64,000 nucleotides of DNA, taken from assembly GCA_024401365.1 (NCBI GenBank), contig JAKSLE010000005.1:112903-176902 (forward strand), read 5' to 3'. The notes below the pieces were generated by a model. That model was not told where the DNA came from. It did not search any database and was given only the letters and a program-made list of their open reading frames with translations. Made by a program: the position numbers and the translations under genes. Origin of the DNA: Bacteroidales bacterium. Its GTDB lineage: Bacteria > Bacteroidota > Bacteroidia > Bacteroidales > Marinilabiliaceae. Below are positions 1 through 8,922 of the stretch, in pieces (position 1 is the first letter of the stretch; the number at the start of each line of letters is the position of its first letter).

Positions 1-598
1 TAGTTTTGGTCATATACCTGATATGCTCAAACAATGGGGTGCCCACAGTAGACGACGCCAGGACAGTGGTATCTGATAAAGGAGACATCTTATCGCCGAA
101 ATATGCACCGCTGATTATGGCACCGGCTGTCCAGCCATCGTCAAAGCCATTAGCTCGACCAACTCCTATGAGAGCGATACCTATGGTGGCTATAGTAGTC
201 CATGAAGAACCTGTGACAACCGATATGATGGCGCACAATATGCATGCCGTTGGCAAGAAAATAGCAGGTGATATAATATGTAACCCTGCATTAATCAGAT
301 ATGGGACTACGCCGCTAACCATCCATACCCCGCTAAGTGACCCGATGAGCATCAACATTACTATAGCAGTAGCTACACCTGCTATACTCTTAGCTATAGC
401 GGCATCGAAGAGCGAGTACTCAAACTTGTAAAAACAGACACTGACGAGTACCGCTACTGCGGATGTAAATAACAAGCCGACCTGACTAGCTCCTTCCAGG
501 GCATCTGCTCCAAAAGTATATATGACAGCCCCCTGAATAACTACCAAAACCACTAATGGTATAAGTGCTATTATGAAAGGAATCTTCTTGTCGCTCAT
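1..598 (-). CDS. Na+/H+ antiporter NhaC-family protein, 5' part only (runs off the left edge)
   Basis: I translated this from the minus strand. It opens at an ATG (596-598) and stays open for about 199 codons to the window edge, so the C-terminal half is missing. The product is very hydrophobic with several membrane segments. It contains GSSWTTIATIGIA and, further on, GAYFGDKMSPLSDTTVLAS, a pattern characteristic of NhaC-type sodium/proton antiporters in the inner membrane. It is divergent from the alanine symporter gene at 682, and both could share the short 599-681 control region. The family call is fairly secure; the exact exchanged ions are inferred from the family. A Na+ extruder next to a Na+-coupled amino-acid importer makes physiological sense. 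Confidence 0.85.
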   Translation of the reverse strand, partial: MSDKKIPFIIALIPLVVLVVIQGAVIYTFGADALEGASQVGLLFTSAVAVLVSVCFYKFEYSLFDAAIAKSIAGVATAIVMLMLIGSLSGVWMVSGVVPYLINAGLHIISPAIFLPTACILCAIISVVTGSSWTTIATIGIALIGVGRANGFDDGWTAGAIISGAYFGDKMSPLSDTTVLASSTVGTPLFEHIRYMTKT

Positions 599-627
599 GA
601 TAATTTATAACTGTTTTTGCCTTGTTG

Positions 628-659
628 CAAAGTTAATTAAAATATTTCAGCTATTTTTG
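628..659. promoter_or_regulatory. Divergent promoter region of nhaC-like and agcS-like genes
   Basis: Two Bacteroidota -7 elements (TAnnTTTG) face away from each other here. TATTTTTG lies at 652-659 on the plus strand, 23 bases before the symporter ATG. TAACTTTG lies on the minus strand (reverse complement CAAAGTTA at 628-635), about 30 bases before the antiporter ATG. I see no perfect -33 TTTG at the ideal spacing for either. Assignment rests on the -7 boxes and position. Confidence 0.6.
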
Positions 660-681
660 CATCAATATTCATACACTACAC

Positions 682-2334
682 ATGACAGATATAATCAATA
701 GTTTAGACGCATACCTTAGCAACCATCCAGTATTCATAGCGCTTTTGTTAGGTACAGGTATATTCTTTACCATATACCTACGATTTCCTCAAATCAGACT
801 ATTTCGTAAGGCTATTCGTGCAGTACGAGGCAAAGATGACAACCATGAGAAAACTCATGGAGACGCTACACACTTTCAGGCGTTGTCTACTGCTCTCTCG
901 GGAACTGTTGGTACTGGCAATATAGCAGGCGTAGCGTTGGCTATTCACCTTGGCGGTCCAGCGGCCCTCTTCTGGATGTTAGTTACTGCAGCTATCGGTA
1001 TGACGACCAAAATGGTAGAGGTTACCCTTTCTCACAAATATCGCACTACATTACCTGACGGCACGATAGCCGGTGGCCCTATGTACTTCATGAAGGAGCG
1101 TCTGAATTTCCACATTAATGGACGTCTCATTCCTTCGGGCATTGTACTGGCGGTGATGTTCTCGATATTCACCTTCATCGGAGCATTCGGCACAGGATGT
1201 CTGCCTCAGGTCAATAGTATATCCTTGGCTCTAGGCGCAACATTCGGCATACCTTCTATCATAACAGGTGCTGTTTTATCCGTTATACTGGCACTTGTGA
1301 TATTGGGAGGTATTAAGCGAATTGTAAAGGTAACATCTAGGGTAGTACCTTTTATGGCCATCGCATATTTCCTCTGCGCCATGGTTGTTATCATTTATCA
1401 CATTGACAATCTGATACCCTCAATAGCATCTATCTTTACAGATGTATTTACTGGCACAGCTGCTACAGGTGGATTCCTTGGGTCAACAGTTGCCATAGCA
1501 CTATCAAAGGGTGTAGGTAGAGGCCTCTTTTCAAACGAAGCTGGTCAAGGTTCTGCCCCTATTGCTCACGCAGCGGCCAAGTGTGATATTCCAGCACGCG
1601 AAGGTCTGGTAGCTCTTTTGGAGCCATTTATAGATACTATTATTATCTGTACATTGACAGGCCTTATGATTTTGACTTCGGGTGTTTGGAATCAAAAATT
1701 TGATAATACATTCCAAAAGGCTGATATGTTTTTCGTTACAGCTCCCTCTGATAATGCTAAAGATATTAAATCTGCCTTGGCATCTTCCGAGAATCTGTAT
1801 AATGGTACAATTAATGTCGCCAATGGTAATATTGATCTTGAACACAACTTATACTTGGTCCATGCAAATTCCCTCGCTGAAGATGTGGTAGTTCGCATTA
1901 TTGAAACAGGTGACCCATATTGTGGCTCATTGACTATTGAAAAAGGCAAACCACAACTGGATGACGAACTATCGGTAGAAGGCAGGTCACTTATCCATAG
2001 CGCTCCTCTGACTCTTCAGGCATTCAGCAGCAGTTGGTTTGGCAACTCATGCGCATACATAGTAGCAATTGCTCTCTTGCTTTTTGCATTTTCTACTACT
2101 ATTGCGTGGAGCTACTATGGCGACCGAGCAGCATCGTTCCTCTTCGGACCTAAAGCTATTACTCCATTCCGCATAGTATATATAGTAGTATTCTTTATAG
2201 GTTCCATTACCGATACCTCTATTGTATGGGCAGTGGCTTCTATAGGCATTGTTCTTATGGCAGTACCTAACCTCATCGGCCTTCTAATTCTTCATCGCGA
2301 GGTAAAAGACGAAGTCAATAAGTTGAAAGAATAG
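682..2334 (+). CDS. Sodium:alanine (amino acid carrier) symporter, AgcS family
   Basis: This 550-residue inner-membrane protein imports alanine or glycine with Na+ (or H+). Recognisable family blocks are STALSGTVGTGNIAGVA near residue 75, AGGPMYFM near 133, KGVGRGLFSNEAGQGSAPIAHAA near 275, and the late block FAFSTTIAWSYYGDRAA near 475. It is longer than most bacterial relatives. About 110 residues, roughly 340-450, are inserted between the membrane segment ending near ILTSGVWN and the one beginning SSWFGNSCAYIV. This insert is soluble-looking, with beta-rich polar sequence. The gene stands alone with its own promoter and ends at a strong bidirectional terminator shared with the convergent epimerase gene. 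Confidence 0.92.
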   Translation: MTDIINSLDAYLSNHPVFIALLLGTGIFFTIYLRFPQIRLFRKAIRAVRGKDDNHEKTHGDATHFQALSTALSGTVGTGNIAGVALAIHLGGPAALFWMLVTAAIGMTTKMVEVTLSHKYRTTLPDGTIAGGPMYFMKERLNFHINGRLIPSGIVLAVMFSIFTFIGAFGTGCLPQVNSISLALGATFGIPSIITGAVLSVILALVILGGIKRIVKVTSRVVPFMAIAYFLCAMVVIIYHIDNLIPSIASIFTDVFTGTAATGGFLGSTVAIALSKGVGRGLFSNEAGQGSAPIAHAAAKCDIPAREGLVALLEPFIDTIIICTLTGLMILTSGVWNQKFDNTFQKADMFFVTAPSDNAKDIKSALASSENLYNGTINVANGNIDLEHNLYLVHANSLAEDVVVRIIETGDPYCGSLTIEKGKPQLDDELSVEGRSLIHSAPLTLQAFSSSWFGNSCAYIVAIALLLFAFSTTIAWSYYGDRAASFLFGPKAITPFRIVYIVVFFIGSITDTSIVWAVASIGIVLMAVPNLIGLLILHREVKDEVNKLKE

Positions 2335-2354
2335 CAAACATTACCAAGCAAATA

Positions 2355-2388
2355 AAAAGTGCTCTCAATTTATCTTGAGAGCACTTTT
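2355..2388. terminator. Bidirectional intrinsic terminator
   Basis: A perfect 14-bp inverted repeat (AAAAGTGCTCTCAA and its complement) with a 6-base loop is flanked by A-rich and T-rich ends. It lies between the converging symporter (plus) and epimerase (minus) genes, so it can serve both. Confidence 0.9.
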
Positions 2389-2410
2389 GTTATTTAGTAT
2401 ATCTTGATGT

Positions 2411-3433
2411 TTATTTGAAACGAGCCTTAGCTTCGTCAAGAACAGATATGACTTTATCACACCATTCATCAAACTCTTTATCCTCTTTTTGGAGTTCAGG
2501 ATGTGCAAGAATATGCTTCACTGCTCGTCTACAACCTTCTGCAAAAGAAACATGTGTAGTAAAATCAGGTACAGCACGCTTAAGTTTACTGCAATCAAAA
2601 ACAACGCTCAACGCTTTATCTCCAAGAAGATTGCCTTCTACGTCGAAACTAGCTGGCGCAATTTCATTAAGATACGACGATGAAACATAATACGGCTTGA
2701 ACTCAACACCTAGAGCATCAGCCACTGTTTTGTAAATCTGATTCCAGGAAAGAGTCTCGTCAGACATAATCTGATACGCCTCACCGATAGCATGAGGATT
2801 GCAAATCAACCCAATAAATCCACGCGCAAAATCTTCGTTGTTAGTCATCGTCCAAAGAGATTCCCCATCTCCATGAACAATAACTGGCTTCTCTTCTATC
2901 ATTCGCTTCAGAACTTGCCAAGAACCTTTAGTTCCGTGGAACCCAACTGGAATACTGCGCTCACAGTATGTATGGCTAGGACGTACAATAGTCACAGGGA
3001 ACCCTTCTTCTCTATACCATTTCATAAGTAGATTCTCGCAAGCAATCTTATTGCGAGAATACTCCCAATGTGGATTTACTAGTGATGTCCCTTCTGTAAT
3101 AATGTAATTTCTTCCCGGCTTAGCGTACGCACTGGCACTACTTATATACATAAACTGACGGGTACGACCACTGAAAAGGCGGTGGTCTCTCTCCAATTGT
3201 TCGGGAACAAAGCCTATGAAATCACATACACAGTCGAACATCATGCCATCAAGCTTTCGCGCTACATCGGCCTCATCATTGATGTCGGCTACAATAGTAA
3301 TCACATTAGCAGGCACCTCACTGGCATGTGTACCGCGGTTGATAAGATATAGCTGGCAGTCTTCCTTGGCTGCTAGCTGACGCGTGATGGCACTGCTTAT
3401 AGTACCTGTTCCGCCGATGAAGAGTATTTTCAT
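2411..3433 (-). CDS. NAD-dependent epimerase/dehydratase family protein (extended SDR)
   Basis: This 340-residue protein has an N-terminal Rossmann nucleotide-binding motif (GGTGTISS at residues 7-14). It also has an SSASAY block near 100 and a Tyr-Arg-Asn-Lys style catalytic motif (EYSRNK) near 126, all typical of extended short-chain dehydrogenases acting on nucleotide sugars. The third glycine of the usual GxxGxxG is replaced by serine, seen in some atypical SDRs. The substrate cannot be told from sequence. It follows the P-type ATPase by 19 bases and may be co-transcribed with it. It ends before the shared terminator at 2355-2388. Confidence 0.8.
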   Translation of the reverse strand: MKILFIGGTGTISSAITRQLAAKEDCQLYLINRGTHASEVPANVITIVADINDEADVARKLDGMMFDCVCDFIGFVPEQLERDHRLFSGRTRQFMYISSASAYAKPGRNYIITEGTSLVNPHWEYSRNKIACENLLMKWYREEGFPVTIVRPSHTYCERSIPVGFHGTKGSWQVLKRMIEEKPVIVHGDGESLWTMTNNEDFARGFIGLICNPHAIGEAYQIMSDETLSWNQIYKTVADALGVEFKPYYVSSSYLNEIAPASFDVEGNLLGDKALSVVFDCSKLKRAVPDFTTHVSFAEGCRRAVKHILAHPELQKEDKEFDEWCDKVISVLDEAKARFK

Positions 3434-3452
3434 AGCACTTATGATTACTGAT

Positions 3453-6098
3453 TTACTTTCTAACTAATCTCACCAACTCCCCTACCAACAATACTGGCAT
3501 AGTTCCTAAAATTATTACTATCCAATGAATTGGGTTCAATGGCTCAACATTGAATAGTTCGCCTCCAAATGTAACAATACCTATCTGTCCAAAGAATATA
3601 AGCGCCACAATCGTCAGAAATCCCTTGCAATCTTTGAAATGGAATGCCGACCTCTTGGTCTGGAACGCTCTTGCATTAAAAAGATTCCAAAACTGCAGCA
3701 TCACAAATATGGTGAAAAATAAACTGCATTCGTATGCATCCAAAACCGGTTTAGCCGTATCTCGCGAATTGAATATTTCAGCAATCTTCGTCTCGTAGTT
3801 GATATCACTATAATGGAAAAACATCCAAAGACCTGTCAATAGTCCAAAAAATATCATTCCATATACAACAATATTCCACGCCATAGGTCGTGAGATGATA
3901 AATGCCTTCCTGTCTCTAGGCTTATCTTTCATTACCACTTCCGATGGAGGCAAGGATGCCAACGCCATGGCAGCAAATGTATCCATAATCAGATTTACCC
4001 ACAGCATCTGCGTAACGGACAAGGGCGACTCTGTACCTAAAAATGCTCCCACAAGCACTACCATACATGCCGCAACATTTACCGTCATCTGGAAGAGGAT
4101 AAACCTCTGGATATTCTGATATAGCGACCTGCCCCACATGACAGCCCTTCCTATAGACGCAAATGAGTTGTCTATGATGGTAATATCACTCGCCTCCTTG
4201 GCTACACTTGTCCCATCTCCCATAGAAAGGCCTACATGGGCCGACTTCAATGCTGGAGCATCGTTCGTACCGTCTCCTGTTACGGCTACTACATGACCTT
4301 TGGCCTGCAACGCCTCGACTAACCTCTTCTTGTCCAATGGACGTGCTCTCGCAATAATCTTAATATCTTCTACCTTGTCTAATAGTTCCACATCTGTCAT
4401 CTCGGCAAACTTCGGACCTATTATTATTGAGCTCTCTCCGTCTTCTTCCGACCAGAGCCCTATCTGCTTGGCTATTTCTCTAGCGGTATTTATAGTGTCT
4501 CCCGTGACAACTTTTATCTGTATTCCAGCATCTTGACATTTTTTTATAGCATCAGGAACGTCAAGTCTTATAGGGTCAGCTATGGCAACAACTCCCATAA
4601 ATGTATACACTGCGTCTCCTGCCTCCTTATAGGCGAAACCTAATGTACGCATCGCTTGCTGCTGATAGTCTGCCAAAACTTTTGTTATCTCAGCATCTCG
4701 ATTGCCATCACACATCGATAGCACAACCTCTGGAGCACCTTTAACATACGACACTTCGCCCCCTAAAACGTCAGAATAGACTGTCGACTCCATATATTTT
4801 CTCTCAGTGGAGAACGGAGTCTCTGAAATACGCCTGACTTTGGCTTGTAGCGCTCTATAATCATAATTGGCCGAATCCAACCATAATAATAAGGCTCCTT
4901 CTGTAGGATTGCCAACTGGCGTGGGCGTAGCCGATGAAAAGTCTAATGAAGCTGAGGAGTTTATCGCTATCGATTCTGCTATCAATGACGAATATACGTC
5001 TCGCGATAGATTCTTGAGAATCTCTCCTGATGGGGCAAAGAAATATGCCTCCCTGACCGTCATCCTATTCTGCGTCAATGTACCTGTCTTGTCCGTACAG
5101 ATTACTGTCGTGGCTCCCATCGTCTCACAGGCATGCATCTTTCTGACTAGATTGTTGGTTTTCAGCATACTCTTCATACTGTACGCCAAACTCAATGTCA
5201 CTGCCATTGGCAATCCCTCTGGCACAGCTACCACAATGAGCGCAACAACTATCATGACGGTCTGGAGAAGATATGTGACAAAATCAACTAAATCCCATCC
5301 CAACCCTTCTGTCTGAGCAATGGCATACATAATTACCCTGCCCACAAATATCAACGCTGCAATAGTATACGATGCAAGCGTAATGATTTTGGACAATTTC
5401 TCCAACTGTATGTTGAGCGGTGTCTTGACACTCTGGTCAATCTGAGCCTCTACAAATACTTTACCGTTTTCTGTCGCATCTCCTACTGCCTTGACTTCAT
5501 ATACCGCATGTCCTTCCATAACTTTCGTCCCCCTGAGGACATTGTTGGAGGGATAGGTAGCATTTTTGTCAAATTCCGATTCTTGCGTAGTCTTGCTGCA
5601 TATCGGTTCTCCCGTCAACGTCGATTCGTCAACGTGCAACGTGACCGATTCCAACAATTCTCCATCCGCAGGTATCTCATCTCCTGTCGCTAAAATAACA
5701 ATATCCCCCACCACGACATCGCGACGAGGGATTTGTATAGTATTTCCACTACGAATAACCTTTACAGGCTCATCATCATTGACCTGATTGAGAATAGCAA
5801 ATTCTCTCTCTGCTTGTAACTCAAAAATAAACGCCAATCCCGTAGCAAGTATTATCGCCATGAATATGCCTACAGGTTCAAAAAATACACTTATAGGCTT
5901 GTCAAGTCCGATGTACTCATATATGGAAATGCCTATCGATAGCACCCCAGCTACAAGTAGTATGATTATCAAAGGGTCAGAGAACTTGGATAAAAACTTC
6001 CGCCACAGTGGCTCTTTGGCCGGTGGTGTGAGTACATTGATTCCGTATTTAGCGCGACTTTCCGCTACTTGGGATTCTGTGAGACCCTTATACATCAT
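3453..6098 (-). CDS. Calcium-translocating P-type ATPase (P2-type, PMCA-like)
   Basis: This 881-residue inner-membrane pump expels a divalent cation, probably Ca2+, at the cost of ATP. Domains in order are an N-terminal cation-ATPase segment, paired membrane helices, an actuator loop with TLTGEP near 150, VAVPEGLPMAVTLS in helix 4, the phosphorylation site CTDKTGTLTQNR near residue 335, VTGDGTNDAPALK near 610, and a C-terminal bundle of helices. PEGLPM in M4 and the overall length match the PMCA/SERCA-like bacterial group rather than heavy-metal pumps. Two adjacent ATGs open the gene; either could be the start. It lies 40 bases after trpA, so read-through from the trp genes is possible. Confidence 0.9.
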   Translation of the reverse strand: MMYKGLTESQVAESRAKYGINVLTPPAKEPLWRKFLSKFSDPLIIILLVAGVLSIGISIYEYIGLDKPISVFFEPVGIFMAIILATGLAFIFELQAEREFAILNQVNDDEPVKVIRSGNTIQIPRRDVVVGDIVILATGDEIPADGELLESVTLHVDESTLTGEPICSKTTQESEFDKNATYPSNNVLRGTKVMEGHAVYEVKAVGDATENGKVFVEAQIDQSVKTPLNIQLEKLSKIITLASYTIAALIFVGRVIMYAIAQTEGLGWDLVDFVTYLLQTVMIVVALIVVAVPEGLPMAVTLSLAYSMKSMLKTNNLVRKMHACETMGATTVICTDKTGTLTQNRMTVREAYFFAPSGEILKNLSRDVYSSLIAESIAINSSASLDFSSATPTPVGNPTEGALLLWLDSANYDYRALQAKVRRISETPFSTERKYMESTVYSDVLGGEVSYVKGAPEVVLSMCDGNRDAEITKVLADYQQQAMRTLGFAYKEAGDAVYTFMGVVAIADPIRLDVPDAIKKCQDAGIQIKVVTGDTINTAREIAKQIGLWSEEDGESSIIIGPKFAEMTDVELLDKVEDIKIIARARPLDKKRLVEALQAKGHVVAVTGDGTNDAPALKSAHVGLSMGDGTSVAKEASDITIIDNSFASIGRAVMWGRSLYQNIQRFILFQMTVNVAACMVVLVGAFLGTESPLSVTQMLWVNLIMDTFAAMALASLPPSEVVMKDKPRDRKAFIISRPMAWNIVVYGMIFFGLLTGLWMFFHYSDINYETKIAEIFNSRDTAKPVLDAYECSLFFTIFVMLQFWNLFNARAFQTKRSAFHFKDCKGFLTIVALIFFGQIGIVTFGGELFNVEPLNPIHWIVIILGTMPVLLVGELVRLVRK

Positions 6099-6138
6099 GA
6101 CTATGTCTATTTTTAGAAATGGTTAATCAGAAGAAGTA

Positions 6139-6906
6139 TTAACGTATTGCAGAAACGAATTCTCCAATAGCGTTAACGCCTTTGTCCGAAAGGTGCTTGA
6201 TAAATGCAGTGCCAATAATAGCACCATCTGCATTGTTGCAAGCATGCTCATACGAAGCCTTGTCCTTAATGCCGAAGCCTATCATGGCCTTGTTCTTCAA
6301 GCCTAATGCCTTGATTCTCTGATAGTATGCAGTACGCGTATCAAGCGAAGCCTTGATATTGCCTGTGATACCTGCCGAAGCTACCATGTAAATGAAGCCC
6401 GAGGCCTTAGAGTCTATGTACTTGATTCGCTCGTCCGACGACTGTGGAGCAATCATCGGAATATAATGAACTCCATACTTGTCCATCATATCCTTATAGT
6501 GCTCTATATACTCATCAAATGGAAGGTCTGGTAAAATAACTCCGTCTACACCCGCAGCCTGACAGTCTTTCAAAAATGCCTCCATGCCATAGTGCATTAC
6601 TGGATTGATATATCCCATCAATACCACTGGCATAGTGATAGTCTTGCGCATATCCTTTATCTGCTCCATGAGCTTCTTGATGGTTATGCCGTTGTTCAAC
6701 GCCTTCAAGCTGGCTAATTGGATTACCGGACCATCGGCCAAAGGATCAGAAAATGGCATGCCTATCTCTACCATGTCAACTCCCGACTTCTCAAGTGCTG
6801 TAAGCACAGACATCGTGTCATCCAAGTTTGGATAACCTGCAGTAAAATATATTGAGAGCAAACCTTTCTTCTGCTCAAAAAGGTTGTCTATTCTATTCTT
6901 TATCAT
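6139..6906 (-). CDS. trpA: Tryptophan synthase alpha subunit
   Basis: This 255-residue TIM-barrel enzyme cleaves indole-3-glycerol phosphate to indole, which is channelled to the beta subunit. Signature sequences are YFTAGYPNLDDT near residue 20, VEIGMPFSDPLADGP near 46-60 containing the catalytic Glu and Asp, and the phosphate-binding glycines near IGFGIKDK and GAIIGTAF. It follows trpB by 15 bases on the same strand, as expected for the heterotetramer partners. Confidence 0.97.
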   Translation of the reverse strand: MIKNRIDNLFEQKKGLLSIYFTAGYPNLDDTMSVLTALEKSGVDMVEIGMPFSDPLADGPVIQLASLKALNNGITIKKLMEQIKDMRKTITMPVVLMGYINPVMHYGMEAFLKDCQAAGVDGVILPDLPFDEYIEHYKDMMDKYGVHYIPMIAPQSSDERIKYIDSKASGFIYMVASAGITGNIKASLDTRTAYYQRIKALGLKNKAMIGFGIKDKASYEHACNNADGAIIGTAFIKHLSDKGVNAIGEFVSAIR

Positions 6907-6921
6907 AACAAAACGAGCGTA

Positions 6922-8106
6922 TTAGAGTTTGAAACGTTTCATATATGTCTCCATATCCTTGTCTCCACGACCAGATACTGTGACTACTACATTATCTGTC
7001 GACTTGAAGTCGAGTTTCTTCAATCCTGCCAACGCATGTGCACTCTCAAGCGCAGGAATAATGCCCTCAAGTCGTGTCAACTCAAATGCAGCATCCAATG
7101 CCTCTTGGTCCGTAGCAGCAAGTACCGTAGCACGACCGCTTTCCGCAAGGAACGAATGAAGAGGACCAACTCCCGGATAGTCCAAACCAGCCGAAATAGA
7201 GTATGGCTCTATTATCTGCCCATCGTCTGTCTGCATCAACATCGTACGCGAACCATGAATGATTCCTTCTGTACCTCGCGCAATCGACGCCGCTGTGTCA
7301 GGTGTGTCAAGGCCTAATCCTGCCGCCTCAATGGCTACCAATCTTACCGTCTCATCATCAAGAAAGTTGTAGAACGAACCAGCAGCATTCGATCCACCAC
7401 CTATACAAGCTAATACATAGTCTGGCAAATCCTTACCGGTCTGCTCCCTGAATTGCCATTTCGTCTCTTCTGAAATAATCGACTGCAACTTGGCTACCAT
7501 ATCAGGATATGGATGTGGACCTACTACCGATCCAATAATGTAAAATGTATCTTCTGGATTCGAAATCCAGTCTCTCAACGCCTCGTTGGTAGCATCTTTC
7601 AATGTGCGGTTTCCTGTCATGGCAGGAATAACTTCCGCTCCAAGCATCTTCATACGCGCTACATTTGGAGCTTGACGCTGAATGTCAACTTCTCCCATAT
7701 ATACCGCACATTTCATTCCCATAAGAGCACAAACCGTAGCCGTAGCAACTCCATGCTGCCCAGCTCCTGTCTCTGCTATAATACGTGTCTTACCCATCTG
7801 CTTGGCAATGAGTATCTGACCAATAGCATTGTTTATCTTGTGCGCTCCTGTATGCGCACAGTCTTCACGCTTAAGGAATATATTGGTGCCGTACGCTGCC
7901 GACATGCGCTTTGCATATGTCAATGGAGTAGGACGTCCTACATACTCCTTGAGCAATTGCTTGTACTCTTTTTGAAACGATTCAGAATTTAGAATCTCTT
8001 GATATACCTTCTTAAGGTTATCAACGTTTGGATACAACATTTCTGGTACAAACTGACCTCCGAAACGCCCGTAGTATCCGTTCGAGTTTACTGAATATTT
8101 TGACAT
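6922..8106 (-). CDS. trpB: Tryptophan synthase beta subunit
   Basis: This 394-residue PLP enzyme joins indole with serine to make tryptophan. Its PLP lysine lies in [13 protein letters not shown] near residue 90, and the cofactor phosphate is held by the glycine-rich GGGSNAAG block near 230. Length and order of motifs match the TrpB1 class that pairs with TrpA. It sits 20 bases after trpF and 15 before trpA. No trpE, trpG, trpD or trpC is present in the window. Confidence 0.97.
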   Translation of the reverse strand: MSKYSVNSNGYYGRFGGQFVPEMLYPNVDNLKKVYQEILNSESFQKEYKQLLKEYVGRPTPLTYAKRMSAAYGTNIFLKREDCAHTGAHKINNAIGQILIAKQMGKTRIIAETGAGQHGVATATVCALMGMKCAVYMGEVDIQRQAPNVARMKMLGAEVIPAMTGNRTLKDATNEALRDWISNPEDTFYIIGSVVGPHPYPDMVAKLQSIISEETKWQFREQTGKDLPDYVLACIGGGSNAAGSFYNFLDDETVRLVAIEAAGLGLDTPDTAASIARGTEGIIHGSRTMLMQTDDGQIIEPYSISAGLDYPGVGPLHSFLAESGRATVLAATDQEALDAAFELTRLEGIIPALESAHALAGLKKLDFKSTDNVVVTVSGRGDKDMETYMKRFKL

Positions 8107-8126
8107 TGTTCTTGTGTAATCTTTTA

Positions 8127-8747
8127 TTAGTTTCCTCTAATCTTGACCAATGACTCACGGAGGAGGTCAAAATCCTTTATACCTGGCGCCGACTCAAACT
8201 TACTGTTCAAATCTATTGCATAAGCTCCACAGGTAGCTGCCTCAACAATATTGTCTGGCCCTATACCTCCGGCAACAAACCAAGGCTTGCGTATCGGTTG
8301 TCGCAGGATAAGTTGCCAATCGAACCCACGTCCGCTTCCGCCGTACGTGGGTGACTTAGTATCAAAAAGGAAACAATCTGTACTGTCCGTATAGTCCGCT
8401 ACGTTCTCAAAGTCGCGCGCCGACTCAATATGAAAAGCTTTTATAACCTCAAAGCCCGATTCCTTCAACGCTCCACATAAGCGCGGCGACTCGTTGCCAT
8501 GAAGTTGTATGGTCTGAAGGCCATATTGCGCAGCTGTCTGCCTAATCTCCGTCTCCGTAGAATTGACAAATAACCCTACTCGCTTGACATTGTCAGGTAT
8601 AACGCTGAGCATATCTGGCTTGAGCCTGCCTACCACATACCTTGGCGACTTGGGATAGAATATAAACCCAAGGTAATCTGGTTCTAAAAACAGACACTTG
8701 CAGATATTGTCAATATCTGTCATGCCACATATCTTTACCTTTACCAT
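8127..8747 (-). CDS. trpF: Phosphoribosylanthranilate isomerase
   Basis: This 206-residue TIM-barrel enzyme performs the Amadori rearrangement of phosphoribosylanthranilate in tryptophan synthesis. It begins [10 protein letters not shown], carrying the catalytic Cys of the KICGM motif, and has [11 protein letters not shown] near residue 27, LHGNES near 83 and the phosphate-binding VAGGIGPDN near 158. It is the first gene of a trpF-trpB-trpA run. The 175 bases before it hold only a degenerate promoter-like GTACTTTG (minus strand) about 25 bases upstream. Confidence 0.95.
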   Translation of the reverse strand: MVKVKICGMTDIDNICKCLFLEPDYLGFIFYPKSPRYVVGRLKPDMLSVIPDNVKRVGLFVNSTETEIRQTAAQYGLQTIQLHGNESPRLCGALKESGFEVIKAFHIESARDFENVADYTDSTDCFLFDTKSPTYGGSGRGFDWQLILRQPIRKPWFVAGGIGPDNIVEAATCGAYAIDLNSKFESAPGIKDFDLLRESLVKIRGN

Positions 8748-8922
8748 AATTTGTGCTTGTTCAGTAGTGCAAAGTACGTGAAAAAAAACGGTAAAAACAA
8801 TTACGAAAAAGACGTAAATCCATGTCGCTTCCTTCTCAACACCATCTCTCGCCTCTTCTCGCTAACGTTTTCTACCGCTCTTTTAATAAAAAAACTGCGA
8901 GCAACTACTACTCTCTCTTATA

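Noticed and set aside
1531-1845. Minus-strand frame inside the symporter insert
   Set aside because: Considered as a separate small gene because the insert is unusual, but the plus-strand protein is continuous and the minus frame has no promoter.
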